Shown: positions 38,529 through 48,926, numbered from the stretch's first letter. The stretch is DNA of 64,000 bases from Naasia lichenicola (GCF_004801885.1 NZ_SSSM01000006.1:372001-436000); one strand, 5' to 3'. A program made the numbers and translations. The notes: generated from the sequence alone by a model not told the origin.

Positions 38529-39227
38529 ATGCGCATCACCACCCTCAACCTGCGGGGCTTCTTCGACTGGGAGACGCGGGTCGATCGGATCGTGGGGTAT
38601 CTCGATGCCACCGATCCCGATCTCGCGGTGTTCCAAGAAGTCGTCTACCTTCCGGACCTCTCGCCGCGGATCCAGCCCGACCTCCTGAATGACCTGGTGA
38701 AGCGGCCATTCCCGTATCGGCATGCGTCGGTGACCCGGCTCCAGTCCAGCCCCGACGGGAAGCCGTACCGGGAGGGACTCGCTAGCGGTTCGCGTCACCC
38801 TGTCGTGGCCAGCGAAGCGCTCGTGCTTCGGCACGAGCAGGCGGATCCGCACAATCGCCTCGCGCAGCTGCTCGATGTCGACGTGGACGGCTCGATCTGG
38901 AAGCTCGCCAACGTCCACCTGTCGATCCGCGACGACTATGCGCTCCACCATCTCGAAGAGGTGCTGGGGATCCTCGACTCACGCGGTGAGAAGCGGATCA
39001 TCGGGGGTGACTTCAACATCAACCACCTCGAGCGGCACCGGTCGCTGTGGAAGGAGGGATACGTGCTGACCTCCGAGCTCGAGCAGTACGTCTCCTACGG
39101 CAAGTCGGGTCAGGCGAACGACTACTTCCTGGTGCCGAAGGAGTATGCGGTCACGGATATCACCCTCTCGGACGACGGTCTGTCGGATCACCGCGCGCTG
39201 ACGATCGACGTGAAGCCGGTCGGCTGA
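38529..39227 (+). CDS. Endonuclease/exonuclease/phosphatase (EEP) family protein
   Basis: A 232-residue metal-dependent phosphoesterase fold. Landmarks are MRITTLNLRGFFDWETR (metal Asn), DLAVFQEVVY (metal Glu), KLANVHLSIRDDYA (catalytic His), KRIIGGDFNINHLE (Asp/Asn pair) and DDGLSDHRALTIDV (C-terminal Asp-His). All active-site residues appear present. The substrate could be nucleic acid, phosphoinositide-like lipid or another phosphodiester. It is a single-gene unit divergent from the flavoprotein gene. Confidence 0.9.
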   Translation: MRITTLNLRGFFDWETRVDRIVGYLDATDPDLAVFQEVVYLPDLSPRIQPDLLNDLVKRPFPYRHASVTRLQSSPDGKPYREGLASGSRHPVVASEALVLRHEQADPHNRLAQLLDVDVDGSIWKLANVHLSIRDDYALHHLEEVLGILDSRGEKRIIGGDFNINHLERHRSLWKEGYVLTSELEQYVSYGKSGQANDYFLVPKEYAVTDITLSDDGLSDHRALTIDVKPVG

Positions 39228-39239
39228 GCAAGCGATCCG

Positions 39240-39430
39240 TTGGTCGAGTAGGCGCGTCAGCACCGAATCGAGGCCGTTCGGATGCGGAGGATGGCCTCGA
39301 TACGGGCGCGGGGCGCGCGACTCGACCACCGGGGCGGTGATCCGATGGGGACCCGCGCCGCCCTACTCGGCCACCGAGCCGGCGATTCGTTGGTCGAGTA
39401 GCGCCGTTCACGGCGCGTATCGAGGCCCTT
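39240..39430. repeat. Family G intergenic repeats, two copies
   Basis: Two units containing TTGGTCGAGTAG (39240-39251 and again near 39390) with TCGAGGCC/GGCCTCGATACGGG inner arms, and CGCGACTCGACCACCGG and CTACTCGGCCACCGAG as closing arms. They fill the 209-bp gap between the convergent EEP gene and kdpE. Confidence 0.8.
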
Positions 39431-39436
39431 GGCGCG

Positions 39437-40111
39437 CTACGGGACGAAGCGGTAGCCCATGCCCTGCTCGGTCACCAGGTGAGCCGGGGCGGACGGCGTG
39501 GTCTCGAGCTTCTTGCGCAGCTGGGACAGGTACAGCCGGAGGTACCCGGTGTCGCTCGTGTACTGGGGTCCCCATACCTCGGTGAGCAGGTGCTCGCGGG
39601 AGACCAGCCGACCCGGGTTGCGCACGAGCACCTCCAGGATCCGCCACTCCGTCGGGGTCAGGCGGACGGCCGCTCCGGCCCTGGTCACGCGACGCACCGC
39701 CAGGTCGATGACGACGTCGTCGAAGGTCACGACAGGCTCGTCGTCGTCGGCGGTCGGAGTGCGTCGGGAGAGCGCGCGGATCCGGGCGAGCAGCTCGTCC
39801 GCCGCGAACGGCTTGGTCACGTAGTCGTCGGCGCCCGCGTCGAGGGCATCCACCTTGTCGGCGGAGTCGGTGCGGCCCGAGACGACGAGGATCGGCGCGC
39901 TCGACCAGCCGCGGACCCCTTCGATCACCTCGATGCCGCTCAGTCCGGGCATGCCCAGGTCGAGCACCAGCAGATCGGGATGCCACGACGCGGCGACGTC
40001 GAGCGCCTCTCGGCCGTCCGCCGCCGTCGCGACGTCGTAGCCGCGAGCGGTCAGCGTGATCCGCAGGGCGCGCACCATCTGCGGGTCGTCGTCTGCGACG
40101 AGGATCTTCAC
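39437..40111 (-). CDS. kdpE: KDP operon response regulator KdpE
   Basis: A 224-residue OmpR-type response regulator. The receiver domain starts MKILVADDDPQMVRAL with phospho-acceptor Asp in LLVLDLGMPGLSG and Lys in DYVTKPFAADELL. The winged-helix DNA-binding domain ends in GMGYRFVP. It activates kdpFABC when KdpD is phosphorylated under potassium limitation or salt stress. The start overlaps kdpD by 4 nt, and it is last in the operon. Confidence 0.97.
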   Translation of the reverse strand: MKILVADDDPQMVRALRITLTARGYDVATAADGREALDVAASWHPDLLVLDLGMPGLSGIEVIEGVRGWSSAPILVVSGRTDSADKVDALDAGADDYVTKPFAADELLARIRALSRRTPTADDDEPVVTFDDVVIDLAVRRVTRAGAAVRLTPTEWRILEVLVRNPGRLVSREHLLTEVWGPQYTSDTGYLRLYLSQLRKKLETTPSAPAHLVTEQGMGYRFVP

Positions 40112-42678
40112 CGTGCCTCCGTTCCCGCGCCCGACGGCTCGCCCGTCGGCTCGACCGGAAGGGCCACGCTCGATCGGAGGCTGACCACCATCGTGGACCC
40201 TCCGCCCGGGGTGTCCTCGACCTCGATGCGCCCGCCCATGCCCTCGACGAAGCCCTTGGACAGGGCAAGACCGAGGCCGAGGCCGGTCGTGTTGTCCGTG
40301 TCGCCGAGCCGCTGGAAAGGCACGAAAACCTCGTCGCGCCGATGGTCGGGGATGCCCGGGCCGGTGTCCACCACCCGCAGCTGGACCTCGCCGCCGAACT
40401 CGCTCGTCGTCACCAGAGGGGCGCTGCCCGGCGGGGAGAAGCGGAGCGCATTGCTCAGCAGGTTGACCAGCACCCGCTGCAGCAGAGCGGGGTCGGCATC
40501 GGCCGCAGGCAGATCCGCGGTGAGCGTGAGCACGACCTCGCCCGGGCCCACACCGAGCTCGTCGAGCGCACGGATGATGATGTCGTCGATGGACGTGGGT
40601 CGGATGGTGATGTCGAGCGCTCCGGCCTGGATTCGGCTGACGTCGAGCAGGTCGCCGATGAGGGTGCCCAGCGATCCGAGGCTCTCGGACGCCGTGTCGA
40701 GCAGCTCGGCGCGATCCGCCGCGGTCCAGGTCAGCTCGGGGGAGCGCAGCCCGGTCACCGCCGCCGTCGCCGCGGCGAGCGGGCGGCGCAGGTCGTGGCC
40801 GAGGGCGAGCAGCAGCGCGGTCCGCAGCCGGTCCGCCTCGGCGATCGGCCGGAGCGCGTCCGCGGCCCTGGCCAGTTCGCGCTGCGCGAGCGCGGACTCC
40901 ATCTGAGAGGCGAACGCGCCGAGCAGGCGGCGGTCCGCTGCCTGCAGCACCTTCCCCGTGAGAGCGAGGACCGCTCCGTCGCCGATCGGCACCTCCGTGG
41001 TCGAGCCAGCGCGCGAGTGCGGCGCGGCGCCCGGCAGCGCGCCGGCCTCGGGCCCGAGGGCACGGTCGGACGACGAGTAGAGCACGGCCTCGCCCTCGCG
41101 GAGGACGACCTCGGATGCCCCGAAGGCTTCACGCAGTCGGGTGACGAGCGCCTCGAGCGCGTCCTGGCCGCCGAGCACGCTGCCCGCGACGGCAGCGAGG
41201 GTCTCGGCTTCGGCGGCCGAGCGACGGGCGGCCCGCGACTGCCGGGCCCCTCGATCGACGACCACGCTCACCAGCGTCGCGACGGTGAGGAACACCAGCA
41301 GCGCGATGAGCTGGTTCGGCGACGCGATCGTCACCGTGTAGAGCGGATGGACGAAGAAGAAGTCCAAGAGGAAGCCCGCGAAGGCGGCCGAGAACAATGC
41401 GGGCCAGATCCCGCCGATCAGGGCGACGATCACGACGAAGAGCTGGAAGGCGAGCACGTCGCTGCCGATCGTGCCGTCGGCGCGGAACTGCTCGAGGGCG
41501 AGGGTGAGCAGGGGAAGGCCGACGATGGCGGCAGCGAATCCGATCACCCGACGCCGGGTGGAGAGCGCTCCGCCGACCTTCGGCAGCGCACGCCGACCCG
41601 CCTGAGCGTGGGTGACGATGTGGACGTCGATGTCGCCCGCGAGGCGGACGACCGTCGCACCGATGCCGGGCCCCGTGACGACGGCGGCGAGCGCGTTGCG
41701 CCTGCTGGAGCCGATCACGAGCTGCGTGGCATTGACTCCACGGGCGAAGTCGACGAGTGCGCTCGGGATGGGGTCGCCCACCACCTGGTGGTAGCTGCCT
41801 CCGAGGCTCTCGACGAGTGCCCGCTGCTCGGAGAGGATCGCCGGATCGGATCCGGCCAGTCCGTCGGGACCGCTCACATGCACCGCGTAGACCTGGCCAC
41901 CGCTCGACCGCGCGGCGATCCGTGCGGCGCGTCGGATGAGGGTCTCACCCTCCGGCCCGCCGGTCAGTGCGACGACGATCCGCTCGCGCGCCTCCCAGGT
42001 CTCGGCGATGCCGTGGGCGGTGCGGTACTGCTGGAGCGCGACGTCGACCTCGTCCGCCAGCCAGAGCAGGGCGAGCTCGCGCAGCGCGGTGAGATTGCCG
42101 AGCCGGAAGTAGTTCGAGAGGGCCGCGTCGACGCGGGCGGCGGGGTAGACCTTGCCCTCGTTGAGCCGGTCGCGGAGGGTCTGGGGTGCCAGATCGACGA
42201 CCTCGACCTGGTCCGCGGAGCGGAGGACGGCGTCGGGGATGGTCTCGCGCTGCTGCACGCCGGTGATCCGGCGGACGGGGTCGTTGAGGCTCTCGATGTG
42301 CTGCACGTTGACGGTGGAGAGCACGTCGATGCCCGCGTCGAGCAGGCGGTCGACGTCCTGCCAGCGCTTCTCGGCGCCGGAGCCCGGCGCGTTGGTGTGC
42401 GCGAGCTCGTCGACGAGGGCGACATCGGGTGCGCGCCGCAGCACCGCCTCGACGTCGAGCTCCTGGAGCAAGACTCCACGATGGTCGACCGAGCGGCGGG
42501 GGATCAGATCGAGATCGCCGATCTGAGCTGCGGTGGCGGCGCGGTCATGGGTCTCGACGATCGCGATCACCACGTCGCGGCCGGCAGCCCGGAGGCGGTG
42601 CCCCTCCTCGAGCATGGCGAAGGTCTTGCCCACACCCGGTGCGGCTCCGAGCAGAACGCGCAATCGCCCCCTGGTCAT
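40108..42678 (-). CDS. kdpD: Potassium sensor histidine kinase KdpD
   Basis: An 856-residue membrane sensor. The N-terminal KdpD domain carries the Walker A GAAPGVGKTFAMLEEG at residues ~10-25 and a Usp-like domain (ERIVVALTGGPEGETLIRRA). Four membrane helices span ~390-500. A GAF-like region follows, then the kinase core with the H-box ALGHDLRRPLAAA, N-box RVLVNLLSNALRFSPPG and G-boxes VDTGPGIPD and GLGLGLALSKGFVEGMGG. It reads potassium and turgor status and phosphorylates KdpE. It is 8 nt from kdpC. Confidence 0.97.
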   Translation of the reverse strand: MTRGRLRVLLGAAPGVGKTFAMLEEGHRLRAAGRDVVIAIVETHDRAATAAQIGDLDLIPRRSVDHRGVLLQELDVEAVLRRAPDVALVDELAHTNAPGSGAEKRWQDVDRLLDAGIDVLSTVNVQHIESLNDPVRRITGVQQRETIPDAVLRSADQVEVVDLAPQTLRDRLNEGKVYPAARVDAALSNYFRLGNLTALRELALLWLADEVDVALQQYRTAHGIAETWEARERIVVALTGGPEGETLIRRAARIAARSSGGQVYAVHVSGPDGLAGSDPAILSEQRALVESLGGSYHQVVGDPIPSALVDFARGVNATQLVIGSSRRNALAAVVTGPGIGATVVRLAGDIDVHIVTHAQAGRRALPKVGGALSTRRRVIGFAAAIVGLPLLTLALEQFRADGTIGSDVLAFQLFVVIVALIGGIWPALFSAAFAGFLLDFFFVHPLYTVTIASPNQLIALLVFLTVATLVSVVVDRGARQSRAARRSAAEAETLAAVAGSVLGGQDALEALVTRLREAFGASEVVLREGEAVLYSSSDRALGPEAGALPGAAPHSRAGSTTEVPIGDGAVLALTGKVLQAADRRLLGAFASQMESALAQRELARAADALRPIAEADRLRTALLLALGHDLRRPLAAATAAVTGLRSPELTWTAADRAELLDTASESLGSLGTLIGDLLDVSRIQAGALDITIRPTSIDDIIIRALDELGVGPGEVVLTLTADLPAADADPALLQRVLVNLLSNALRFSPPGSAPLVTTSEFGGEVQLRVVDTGPGIPDHRRDEVFVPFQRLGDTDNTTGLGLGLALSKGFVEGMGGRIEVEDTPGGGSTMVVSLRSSVALPVEPTGEPSGAGTEAR

Positions 42679-42686
42679 CGACCCTG

Positions 42687-43298
42687 CTATCCGATCTGCG
42701 CGAGGGCGAGATTGAGCTCGAGCACGTTCACCGTCGGTGCTCCGAGGTAGCCGAGATCGCCCGCCGCGATTTTACTCCTCACCAGGGCTTCCACCGTGGC
42801 AGTGGGGATCCCGCGAGCCGCCGCGACCCGGTCGGCCTGGAGCAGCGCGTACTCGGGGCTGATCTGCGGGTCCAGTCCCGAAGCAGAGGCGGTGACGGCG
42901 TCGGCGGGGATGTCGGCGACGGAGACCCCGTCGAGCTCGGCGATGGCCGCCTGCCGAGCGGTGATGCTCTCCACCAGGTCGGGATTCTCAGGCCCGAGGT
43001 TGCTGCCGCTGGACGCGCCGCCGTCGTACCCGTCGCCCGCCGCGGACGGGCGGGACTGGAACCACTCCGGCAGGGCGCCGCCGTCCGCGTCGGTGAAGCT
43101 CTGGCCGATCAGTGGCGAGCCGACGACTTCGCCCTCCGCATCGCGCAGCAGCGATCCGTTCGCCTGAGGGGCGGCGACCAGCTGGGCGATGCCGGTGACG
43201 GTGAACGGGTAGGCGATGCCGAGCACCACGGTGGCGATCAGCAGGAGGCGGACTGCGACGAGATGCTGGCGCGCGGTGCCGCGGGAGGCGATGGACAT
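42687..43298 (-). CDS. kdpC: Potassium-transporting ATPase subunit KdpC
   Basis: A 203-residue single-helix subunit that stabilises the KdpFABC complex and helps nucleotide binding. The N-terminal membrane helix is LLLIATVVLGIAYPFTVTGI. The conserved SPLIGQSF, the FQSRPSAAGDGYDGGASSGS segment and the NPDL...ITARQ, SGLDPQISPEYALLQ and LGYLGAPTVNVLELNLAL blocks follow. It is 68 nt downstream of kdpB. Confidence 0.97.
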   Translation of the reverse strand: MSIASRGTARQHLVAVRLLLIATVVLGIAYPFTVTGIAQLVAAPQANGSLLRDAEGEVVGSPLIGQSFTDADGGALPEWFQSRPSAAGDGYDGGASSGSNLGPENPDLVESITARQAAIAELDGVSVADIPADAVTASASGLDPQISPEYALLQADRVAAARGIPTATVEALVRSKIAAGDLGYLGAPTVNVLELNLALAQIG

Positions 43299-43366
43299 GG
43301 GTTTCTTCCTGAACTGGTGGGTACGAGGCGTGAGGTCGGGGGTGGATGGGATCGGCTCGGGCCGGC

Positions 43367-45553
43367 TCAGAAGCCGGGGAGCAGGCTGACCACGAGGTCG
43401 ATCAGCTTGATGCCGATGAACGGGGCGATCAGCCCGCCGAGTCCGTAGACGAGCAGGTTGCGGCCGAGCAGGGCGCTCGCCGACAGGGGCCGGTAGGCGG
43501 CGCCGCGGAGCGCGAGCGGGATGAGCGCGACGATCACCAGCGCGTTGAAGATGACCGCGGAGAGGATCGCCGAGGCGGGCGAGGACAGCTGCATGAAGTT
43601 GAGCGCGGCCAACGCGGGGATCGACGTCGCGAACATCGCGGGGATGATCGCGAAGTACTTGGCGACGTCGTTGGCGATCGAGAAGGTGGTGAGCGATCCG
43701 CGGGTGATCAGGAGCTGCTTGCCGATCCGGACGATCTCGATGAGCTTGGTGGGGTCGGAGTCGAGATCGACCATGTTGCCGGCCTCCTTCGCCGCCGAGG
43801 TGCCCGAGTTCATCGCGACGCCGACGTCGGCCTGGGCGAGCGCCGGGGCGTCGTTGGTTCCGTCTCCCGTCATCGCGACGAGGTTGCCGCCCTCCTGCTC
43901 CTTGCGGATGTAGGCGAGCTTGTCCTCCGGGGTCGCCTCGGCGAGGTAGTCGTCGATGCCGGCCTCGGCGGCGATGGCCTTCGCGGTGAGCGGGTTGTCG
44001 CCGGTGACCATCACCGTGCGGATGCCCATCCGTCGCAGGTCGGCGAAGCGCTCGGCCATCCCCGGCTTGACGACGTCCTTGAGGTGGACGACGCCGAGTG
44101 CACGGGCGGCTCCCGCGGCGGATCGCTCCGCGACGACCAGCGGCGTGCCTCCGGAGGCCGAGATCCGCTCGATCTCAGCCGTGAGCTGGTCGTCGATGGC
44201 GGCGGGGATCGGTGTCGACTCCGCGATCCAGGCCCGCACCGCCGATCCGGCTCCCTTGCGGATCATCCGGCCGTCGGCGAGGTCGAGACCGCTCATCCGC
44301 GTCTGAGCGGTGAACGGCACCAGGATGCTGTCCGAGGGTGCGACGACGTGCTCATGGGCATTGGCGCCGCCGAGCTCCGAGCCGGACTGCGCGTCGGCGA
44401 GCTCCACGATCGACGAGCCCTCGGGGGTCGGATCGCCGAGCGAGGAGAGGCGCGCGGCGATGGCCAGCTCATCGGCGTCGACCCCGCCCACCGGCACGAA
44501 GGCGCTGGCGCGCCGGTTGCCGAAGGTGATCGTTCCCGTCTTGTCGAGCAGCAGGGTGGTGACGTCGCCGGCCGCCTCGACCGCGCGGCCGGACATCGCG
44601 AGCACGTTCCGCTGGACGAGGCGGTCCATCCCGGCGATGCCGATGGCGGAGAGCAGGGCGCCGATGGTGGTCGGGATCAGGCAGACGAGCAGCGAGACGA
44701 GCACGACGACGGACTGGCTGGCGCCGGCGTAGGCGGCCGGCCCGTTCAGGGTGAGCACCACGACGACGAAGACGATGGACAGCGCGGCGAGCAGGATGTT
44801 GAGGGCGATCTCGTTGGGGGTCTTCTGCCGCGATGCGCCTTCGACGAGGGCGATCATCCGGTCGACGAAGGTCTCGCCCGGCCTGCTCGTGATGCGCACG
44901 ACGATGCGGTCGGAGAGCACCCGTGTGCCGCCGGTCACCGCGCTGCGGTCGCCGCCGGACTCGCGGACGACGGGCGCCGATTCGCCAGTGATCGCCGACT
45001 CGTCGATCGACGCGATGCCCCAGACGATGTCGCCGTCACCTGGCACGACCTCGCCTGCCACTATCACCACGATGTCGTCGAGAGTGAGGTCGGAGGAGGC
45101 GACCGATTCGAGAGCGACCGATGAGGCGCTCGGATCGCTCCTCGTGTCGTAACCGCGCACCCTGTTGGCGGCCGTGCTGGTCCGGGTGGCGCGCAGGGTG
45201 TCGGCCTGCGCCTTGCCCCGGCCCTCCGCGACGGACTCGGCGAGATTGGCGAAGAGCACCGTCAGCCAGAGCCAGATCGCGATGCTCCAGGTGAAGGCGA
45301 GCGACGGCTGCGACGAATCGGCGGGTGGCGCAACGAAGGGCTGGGCGATCGCCAGCACCGTCGTGAGCGCCGCGCCCACCTCGACGAGGAGCATGACCGG
45401 GGTGCGGGCCATGAGGCGCGGATCCAGCTTGCGGAACGCGCCGGGCAGGGCCGCGATCAGGCCGGCGACGCCGAAGGCGCGGGTCGATCGGCGCGAGGGG
45501 GATCCGGTCGGGTCGGGGGTGGACGCCTGAGGCGTCTCGAGGATGGTGGTCAT
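43367..45553 (-). CDS. kdpB: Potassium-transporting P-type ATPase subunit KdpB
   Basis: A 728-residue P-type ATPase that powers high-affinity potassium import. The phosphorylated Asp337 is in [13 protein letters not shown]. Other landmarks are the actuator loop [12 protein letters not shown], the nucleotide-site [18 protein letters not shown] and the hinge [21 protein letters not shown]. The ATG 45553 overlaps the kdpA stop by 4 nt; upstream in-frame sequence is the shadow of kdpA. Confidence 0.98.
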   Translation of the reverse strand: MTTILETPQASTPDPTGSPSRRSTRAFGVAGLIAALPGAFRKLDPRLMARTPVMLLVEVGAALTTVLAIAQPFVAPPADSSQPSLAFTWSIAIWLWLTVLFANLAESVAEGRGKAQADTLRATRTSTAANRVRGYDTRSDPSASSVALESVASSDLTLDDIVVIVAGEVVPGDGDIVWGIASIDESAITGESAPVVRESGGDRSAVTGGTRVLSDRIVVRITSRPGETFVDRMIALVEGASRQKTPNEIALNILLAALSIVFVVVVLTLNGPAAYAGASQSVVVLVSLLVCLIPTTIGALLSAIGIAGMDRLVQRNVLAMSGRAVEAAGDVTTLLLDKTGTITFGNRRASAFVPVGGVDADELAIAARLSSLGDPTPEGSSIVELADAQSGSELGGANAHEHVVAPSDSILVPFTAQTRMSGLDLADGRMIRKGAGSAVRAWIAESTPIPAAIDDQLTAEIERISASGGTPLVVAERSAAGAARALGVVHLKDVVKPGMAERFADLRRMGIRTVMVTGDNPLTAKAIAAEAGIDDYLAEATPEDKLAYIRKEQEGGNLVAMTGDGTNDAPALAQADVGVAMNSGTSAAKEAGNMVDLDSDPTKLIEIVRIGKQLLITRGSLTTFSIANDVAKYFAIIPAMFATSIPALAALNFMQLSSPASAILSAVIFNALVIVALIPLALRGAAYRPLSASALLGRNLLVYGLGGLIAPFIGIKLIDLVVSLLPGF

Positions 45554-47229
45554 GACTGCAGCCCTTCCGCCAGGGGACCCAGCGCGAGAATCGGGAAGTA
45601 GGTGAGTGCCGAGACGATGAGCACCGTGGCGGCGACGAGTCCGATGAACATCGGTCGGTGGGTCGGCAGGGTCCCGGCCGTCGTCGGCACCCGCCTCTGA
45701 GCGGCGAACGAGCCGGCGAGCGCCAGCACGAAGACGATCGGCAGGAACCGGCCGAGCAGCATCGCGATGGAGAGCGTCGTCCCGAACCACGGCGTCGCAG
45801 CGGTGAGGCCGGCGAACGCGGATCCGTTGTTGTTAGCCGCGGAGGCGTAGGCGTAGAGCACCTCGGAGAAGCCGTGCAGGCCGCCGTTCGCCATGGAGGT
45901 GCCCTCGACATCGGCCCGGACCGTGGGGATCGCGAAGCTGAGCCCGGTGAACACGAGGACGAGGATCGGGGTGGCCAGGATGTACAGCCCGACGAGCTTG
46001 ATCTCGCGGGCTCCGATCCGCTTGCCGAGGTACTCGGGCGTGCGGCCGACCATGAGTCCGGCGATGAAGACCGCGAGGATCGCGATCACCAGGAGCCCAT
46101 AGAGGCCGGAGCCGACGCCGCCGGGGGCGACCTCGCCGAGCATCATGTCCACGATGGCGATGCCCCCGCCGAACGCGGTGAAGCTGTCGTGCATCGAGTT
46201 CACCGAGCCCGTCGAGGTGAGCGTGGTGCCTGCCGCGAAGATCGCCGAGGCGACGGGTCCGTAGCGGGTCTCCTTGCCCTCCATCGCTCCGCCGGCCAGC
46301 TGCGGGGCGGTGCCTCCCGCTGCGAGCTCAGCCCAGACGAGCAGGCCGGTCGAGACGATCGCGAGGGTCGCCATCGTGGCGAGCACGGCGCGACCCTGCC
46401 GGCGATCGCCCACGAGGGTGCCGAAGGTGCGGGGGAGCGAGAACGGGATGAGCAGGAACAGGAATGCCTCGAACGTGTTGGTCCAGCCCGACGGGTTCTC
46501 GAACGGGTGCGCCGAGTTGGCGTTGAAGAATCCGCCGCCGTTGGTGCCGAGCTGCTTGATCGCCTCCTGCGAGGCGACCGGGCCGCCGGGGATTGTCTGG
46601 GTGCCGCCGGTCAAGGTGGTCAGCTCGGTGAACCCGGCGAAGTTCTGGATCACGCCGCCGATGGAGAGCGCCACGGCGGCGACGAGGGCGGCGGGCAGCA
46701 GGATGCGGGTGACGGCGCGGACGACGTCCACCCAGAAGTTGCCGAGCGTGCGCGTCGTGACGCCGGTGAAGCCGCGGATCACGGCGACGGCGACCGCGAG
46801 CCCGACGGCCGCGGAGAGGAAGTTCTGCACGGCCAATCCGGCCATCTGCACCGCGTAGCCCATGGTGAGCTCGGGCGAGTAGGACTGCCAGTTCGTGTTG
46901 GTGGCGAAGGAGATGGCCGTGTTCATCGCCAGCAGCGGATCGACGGCGGGCAGCCCCAGCGAGTAGGGGAGCAGCTCCTGCGTGCGCTGGAGCAGGTAGA
47001 CGAGCAAGATGCCGACGACCGAGAAGGCGAGCACGCTGCGCAGGTAGACCGGCCAGGACTGCTCCGAGCGGGGAGCGACGCCGATCAGGCGATACAGGCC
47101 TCGCTCGATGCGCCAGTCCTTCGCCGTGCTGAACACGGTCGCGATCCAGTCTCCGACCGGCCGGTGCAGGAGGATGAGCAGGGTGATGAGTGTGGCGATC
47201 TGAGCGATCGCCATCCAGACGGCGGGCAT
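45550..47229 (-). CDS. kdpA: Potassium-transporting ATPase subunit KdpA
   Basis: A 559-residue channel-like subunit, distantly related to TrkH/KtrB, that binds potassium and passes it across the membrane. About ten helices with selectivity-filter segments are visible: [35 protein letters not shown], and [22 protein letters not shown] and [18 protein letters not shown]. The ATG overlaps the kdpF stop by one base. Length and sequence are standard. Confidence 0.98.
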   Translation of the reverse strand: MPAVWMAIAQIATLITLLILLHRPVGDWIATVFSTAKDWRIERGLYRLIGVAPRSEQSWPVYLRSVLAFSVVGILLVYLLQRTQELLPYSLGLPAVDPLLAMNTAISFATNTNWQSYSPELTMGYAVQMAGLAVQNFLSAAVGLAVAVAVIRGFTGVTTRTLGNFWVDVVRAVTRILLPAALVAAVALSIGGVIQNFAGFTELTTLTGGTQTIPGGPVASQEAIKQLGTNGGGFFNANSAHPFENPSGWTNTFEAFLFLLIPFSLPRTFGTLVGDRRQGRAVLATMATLAIVSTGLLVWAELAAGGTAPQLAGGAMEGKETRYGPVASAIFAAGTTLTSTGSVNSMHDSFTAFGGGIAIVDMMLGEVAPGGVGSGLYGLLVIAILAVFIAGLMVGRTPEYLGKRIGAREIKLVGLYILATPILVLVFTGLSFAIPTVRADVEGTSMANGGLHGFSEVLYAYASAANNNGSAFAGLTAATPWFGTTLSIAMLLGRFLPIVFVLALAGSFAAQRRVPTTAGTLPTHRPMFIGLVAATVLIVSALTYFPILALGPLAEGLQS

Positions 47230-47318
47230 CAGAAGCGCTCGGGACGGATGAGGGCGAACAGCAGGTAGCCGACCGCGGCGATGCCGAGCACGCCGGCGAG
47301 GATCTCGAGCGCGTTCAC
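47229..47318 (-). CDS. kdpF: Potassium-transporting ATPase small subunit KdpF
   Basis: A 29-residue single-helix lipid-like subunit of the Kdp pump ([20 protein letters not shown]... ending LIRPERF, the typical KdpF C-terminus). GTG 47318 overlaps the stop of a 27-codon ORF upstream (GTGA) and has GGAG seven bases before it. Its stop abuts kdpA. Confidence 0.92.
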   Translation of the reverse strand: MNALEILAGVLGIAAVGYLLFALIRPERF

Positions 47319-47398
47319 AGCTTCTCCACCGCCCGGGCGATCAGGCCGACCCCGCCCATCAGGGCGAGCACGGCGGCGACCAACAGGATGTCCAGCAC
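47315..47398 (-). CDS. 27-residue membrane peptide at the head of the kdp operon
   Basis: GTG 47398 is preceded by a near-perfect Shine-Dalgarno, GAGGAGG, five bases away, and opens 28 codons ending in TGA at 47315. The peptide is one hydrophobic helix ([20 protein letters not shown]) with a charged end RAVEKL. Its stop overlaps the kdpF start by 4 nt. Length, topology and coupling suggest a small Kdp-associated membrane peptide, or a leader ORF that couples translation to kdpF. I do not recognise a named family. Confidence 0.7.
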   Translation of the reverse strand: MLDILLVAAVLALMGGVGLIARAVEKL

Positions 47399-47628
47399 GA
47401 TGCCTCCTCGCGGTGGCACTCCGCGGACTGCGGGCCACCGACGAACAGTGAATGCCCGGTCCTGCGCCTCGCAGCCGGTCCTTACGGTTTCCTCACGCGC
47501 CGGTCGCGGATCCGTATGGGATCTTCACGGATCCGGAGATTGCCCCGGGTCCCTCAGGATTCGGGCCGTGATGCCCCCGTTTCGGACGGGATCTCAGGAT
47601 CGGTGCACGAACTCCGGACCCGTGCAGG

Positions 47629-48774
47629 TCAGAGGGGGAGGCGGGTGGTGACGAGAGGCGCTCGATGGATAGGCGCGTCCAGCTCGGTGAGGCGACGGCC
47701 GGATCCGCCGTGCACCGATGCGATGATCTCCGCGGCGATCGAGATCGCCGTCTCCTGCGGGGTGCGCGCTCCCAGATCGAGGCCGATGGGTGACGACAGC
47801 CGCGCCAGTTCGACCTCGGTGAGCCCCTCTTCGCGCAGCCGCGCCATCCGGTCGTCGTGGGTGCGCCGGCTGCCCATCGCCCCGACGTATGCCGCGTGCG
47901 TGCGCAGTGCCAGGGCGAGCAGGGGGATGTCGAACTTCGGATCGTGGGTCAGCACGCAGATCACCGTGCGGTCGTCGATCTCGGTCCGCTCGAGGTAGCG
48001 GTGCGGCCACTCGACGATCACCTCGTGGACGTCGGGGAACCGCTTGCGGGTCGCGAAGACCGGCCGGGCGTCGCAGACGGTCACGCGGTAGCCGATGAGG
48101 CTGCCGACCCGGGCGACGGCGGCGGCGAAGTCGATGGCGCCGAAGACGATCATCCGAGGAGGCGGAGCGAAGGTCTGCACGAGCACCCGCAGGTCGTCGT
48201 GCCGGCGCTCGCCGTCCGCACCGAGGGTCAGGATCCCCGTGCTGCCGTGCTCGAGCATGCCGCGTCCGTCGTCGATCACCGCGGCGTCGAGTCGGGCGCT
48301 GCCGAGCGAGCCCCAGTGCTGATGCTCGCCGAGCAGCAGCTGCGCCCCGGTGCCCGGACCGTCGATCACGGCGGAGATCACGGTGGAGATCACGGTGGCA
48401 AGCGCGATGGGAGCGCCGGCCGCGATCGCATCCTCCATCCGGGCGAACTCGGCGAAGTGCTCAGCATCGATCCGACTGACGAAGAGCTGGATGGTGCCGC
48501 CGCAGGTCAGCCCGACGGCGAAGGCGTCGTCGTCCCCGACGCCGTACGTGACGAGCTGCGGATCGCCCGAGGCGAGGACGGCCTGCGCGACCTCGTAGAC
48601 CGCGCCTTCGACGCAGCCCCCCGACACGCTGCCGACGGCCTCGCCGCTCTGCGACACCGCCATGGCTGCCCCCACCGGACGCGGCGCGGAGCTCCACGTC
48701 TGCACCACGGTCGCGAGCGCGAAGGGCTCTCCGGCATGGAACCAGGGAGCGATCTCGGCGAGGATCTCGCGCAT
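47629..48774 (-). CDS. XdhC/CoxI family molybdenum cofactor chaperone
   Basis: XdhC proteins bind molybdenum cofactor, present it for sulfuration and pass it to xanthine dehydrogenase-type enzymes. This 381-residue protein has the N-terminal XdhC_CoxI domain (APRPVGAAMAVSQSG, GSVSGGCVEGAVYE, with the conserved Cys) and a C-terminal Rossmann-like domain (MIVFGAIDFAAAVARVGS, DPKFDIPLLALALR, YVGAMGSRRTHDDR). GGAGGG precedes ATG 48774. It is divergent from moaA. No xanthine dehydrogenase is encoded nearby. A 12-bp tandem repeat at 48364-48399 encodes VIS(T/A). Confidence 0.92.
   Translation of the reverse strand: MREILAEIAPWFHAGEPFALATVVQTWSSAPRPVGAAMAVSQSGEAVGSVSGGCVEGAVYEVAQAVLASGDPQLVTYGVGDDDAFAVGLTCGGTIQLFVSRIDAEHFAEFARMEDAIAAGAPIALATVISTVISAVIDGPGTGAQLLLGEHQHWGSLGSARLDAAVIDDGRGMLEHGSTGILTLGADGERRHDDLRVLVQTFAPPPRMIVFGAIDFAAAVARVGSLIGYRVTVCDARPVFATRKRFPDVHEVIVEWPHRYLERTEIDDRTVICVLTHDPKFDIPLLALALRTHAAYVGAMGSRRTHDDRMARLREEGLTEVELARLSSPIGLDLGARTPQETAISIAAEIIASVHGGSGRRLTELDAPIHRAPLVTTRLPL
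48364..48399 (-). repeat. In-frame 12-bp tandem repeat in xdhC-like gene
   Basis: GATCACGG(C/T)GG(A/C) three times (48364, 48376, 48388), encoding repeated V-I-S/D units in the linker between the two XdhC domains. Confidence 0.88.
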
Positions 48775-48914
48775 GGTCCCTCCGATCCGGCCTTTTCCGT
48801 GCTCCCAGTATGAGCGCGCCAGCGTTACAGGCGGATGACGGAGGTCACCGTGGCCTGAGAGACTGCGCGTCAACGCGGGGCGACTTTCGCGACAGTCCCA
48901 TCAGGAGCCTCGAC

Positions 48915-48920
48915 TACCCT
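48915..48920 (+). promoter_or_regulatory. -10 box of the moaA operon (leaderless)
   Basis: TACCCT, six nucleotides before the ATG at 48927. Confidence 0.55.
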
Positions 48921-48926
48921 CGAAGC

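Noticed and set aside
40342-42750. Long plus-strand open frame over kdpD, and similar ones over kdpB, kdpA and moeA
   Set aside because: Antisense shadows of well-supported genes; composition is low complexity and no motif is present.
47508-47535. GGATCCGT...ACGGATCC palindrome upstream of the kdp operon as the KdpE operator
   Set aside because: Position fits, but the sequence does not resemble known T-rich KdpE sites and it lies about 110 bp from the first ORF; left as an unproven possibility.
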